From the NCBI GenBank assembly GCA_011390855.1, contig JAABRN010000003.1:1-7009 (forward strand): a DNA stretch of 7,009 nt, in the 5' to 3' direction. The stretch's first letter is position 1; each line of letters opens with the position of its first letter. Below are positions 6,723 through 7,009 of this stretch, one piece after another. The stretch is from Hydrogenophaga sp. (GTDB lineage Bacteria > Pseudomonadota > Gammaproteobacteria > Burkholderiales > Burkholderiaceae_C). Position numbers and translations under genes: made by a program. The notes under the pieces were generated by a model. That model saw only the letters and a program-made list of their open reading frames with translations. It did not search any database and had not been told where the DNA came from.

Positions 6723-7009
6723 TGAACGATGCAAAGGCGAATCTGGCGGGTTGCCTGCTGTGCTTTGACGATGAACATGCCATGGCACTGGCGGTGGCCA
6801 ATCAGGCGGACCTGTGTTGCGCCTTGATTGAGCGGCACCGCTTTCCGGATGGCGAGTTGCGGTTGCGTCTACCCGCAGCGCTGCCGCCTCGTGTGGTGCT
6901 TTGGCGCGGGCTTCACCAGCCCAATGAAAAGCTGGTGGAGTTGATGATCGCCGGCCGCGCGGCGCGTGAACTGGGCGCCAGGCACCTCACGCTGGTGGCG
7001 CCCTACCTT
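6722..7009 (+). CDS. Ribose-phosphate pyrophosphokinase (PRPP synthetase)-like protein, partial
   Basis: The first 96 residues of a PRPP-synthetase family protein, cut by the right edge. RFPDGELRLRL (40-50) matches the conserved R-F-x-D-G-E motif, and NEKLVELMIAGRAARELGARHLTLVAPYL (68-96) matches the N-D-x-L-M-E-L-L ... I-P-Y segment before the ATP site. The N-terminal SGxANxxLA motif of housekeeping Prs is absent, and the overall look is closer to the shorter archaeal-type (class III) enzymes, so this is probably a second, specialised paralogue. Its ATG overlaps the phosphorylase stop by one base (TGATG), with GGAG 5 nt upstream, indicating translational coupling. It might make PRPP from ribose-5-phosphate or act on a product of the phosphorylase. 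The catalytic loop and the PRPP-binding motif are outside the window. Confidence 0.82.
   Translation, partial: MNDAKANLAGCLLCFDDEHAMALAVANQADLCCALIERHRFPDGELRLRLPAALPPRVVLWRGLHQPNEKLVELMIAGRAARELGARHLTLVAPYL

Noticed and set aside
5016..6788. Open frame of 590 residues on the minus strand opposite the phosphorylase
   Set aside because: Long but rich in His, Arg and Gln, as expected for an antisense shadow of a high-GC gene; the plus-strand frame has the clear phosphorylase signature.

Overview
High-GC bacterial DNA with long antisense shadow frames. The gene content (FCD-type GntR regulator, Rieske oxygenase, NagK-like hydrolase, Tat-leader exported protein) and a hairpin-rich intergenic repeat between 5021 and 5110 suggest a betaproteobacterium, most likely a comamonad of the Hydrogenophaga/Acidovorax/Polaromonas kind. 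This placement comes from pattern recognition, not from a search. No tRNA, rRNA, CRISPR array or insertion sequence was seen.

The left two thirds is a catabolic operon on the minus strand, read from right to left. It encodes a phthalate-4,5-dioxygenase-like Rieske oxygenase (4223-2820), a glutamine-synthetase-superfamily amine/glutamate ligase (2823-1348, overlapping the oxygenase by ATGA), an adrenodoxin-type [2Fe-2S] ferredoxin (1324-1001), and a fumarylacetoacetate-hydrolase-family enzyme close to fumarylpyruvate hydrolase (933-238). A rho-independent terminator follows (230-201). Beyond it, the first 11 codons of another minus-strand gene with a twin-arginine leader run off the left edge (34-1); this is probably an exported solute-binding protein.

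A GntR/FCD regulator (4300-5019) diverges from the operon. The 76-bp gap between them holds a perfect 12-bp palindrome placed over the likely -10 boxes of both promoters. This fits a local repressor that controls both itself and the operon. The predicted logic is uptake, then ligation of glutamate to an amine and/or Rieske oxidation, then hydrolysis of a ring-cleavage or beta-diketo-acid product. The substrate is unknown. No ferredoxin reductase, amidohydrolase or ring-cleavage dioxygenase lies in the window.

The right third is a separate plus-strand unit after the repeat/terminator block. It holds a type 2 thymidine phosphorylase homologue resembling archaeal AMP phosphorylase (5157-6722). 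This overlaps by one base the start of a PRPP-synthetase-like gene (6722 to the right edge, truncated). The pair suggests nucleotide or ribose-phosphate salvage, unrelated to the catabolic operon.
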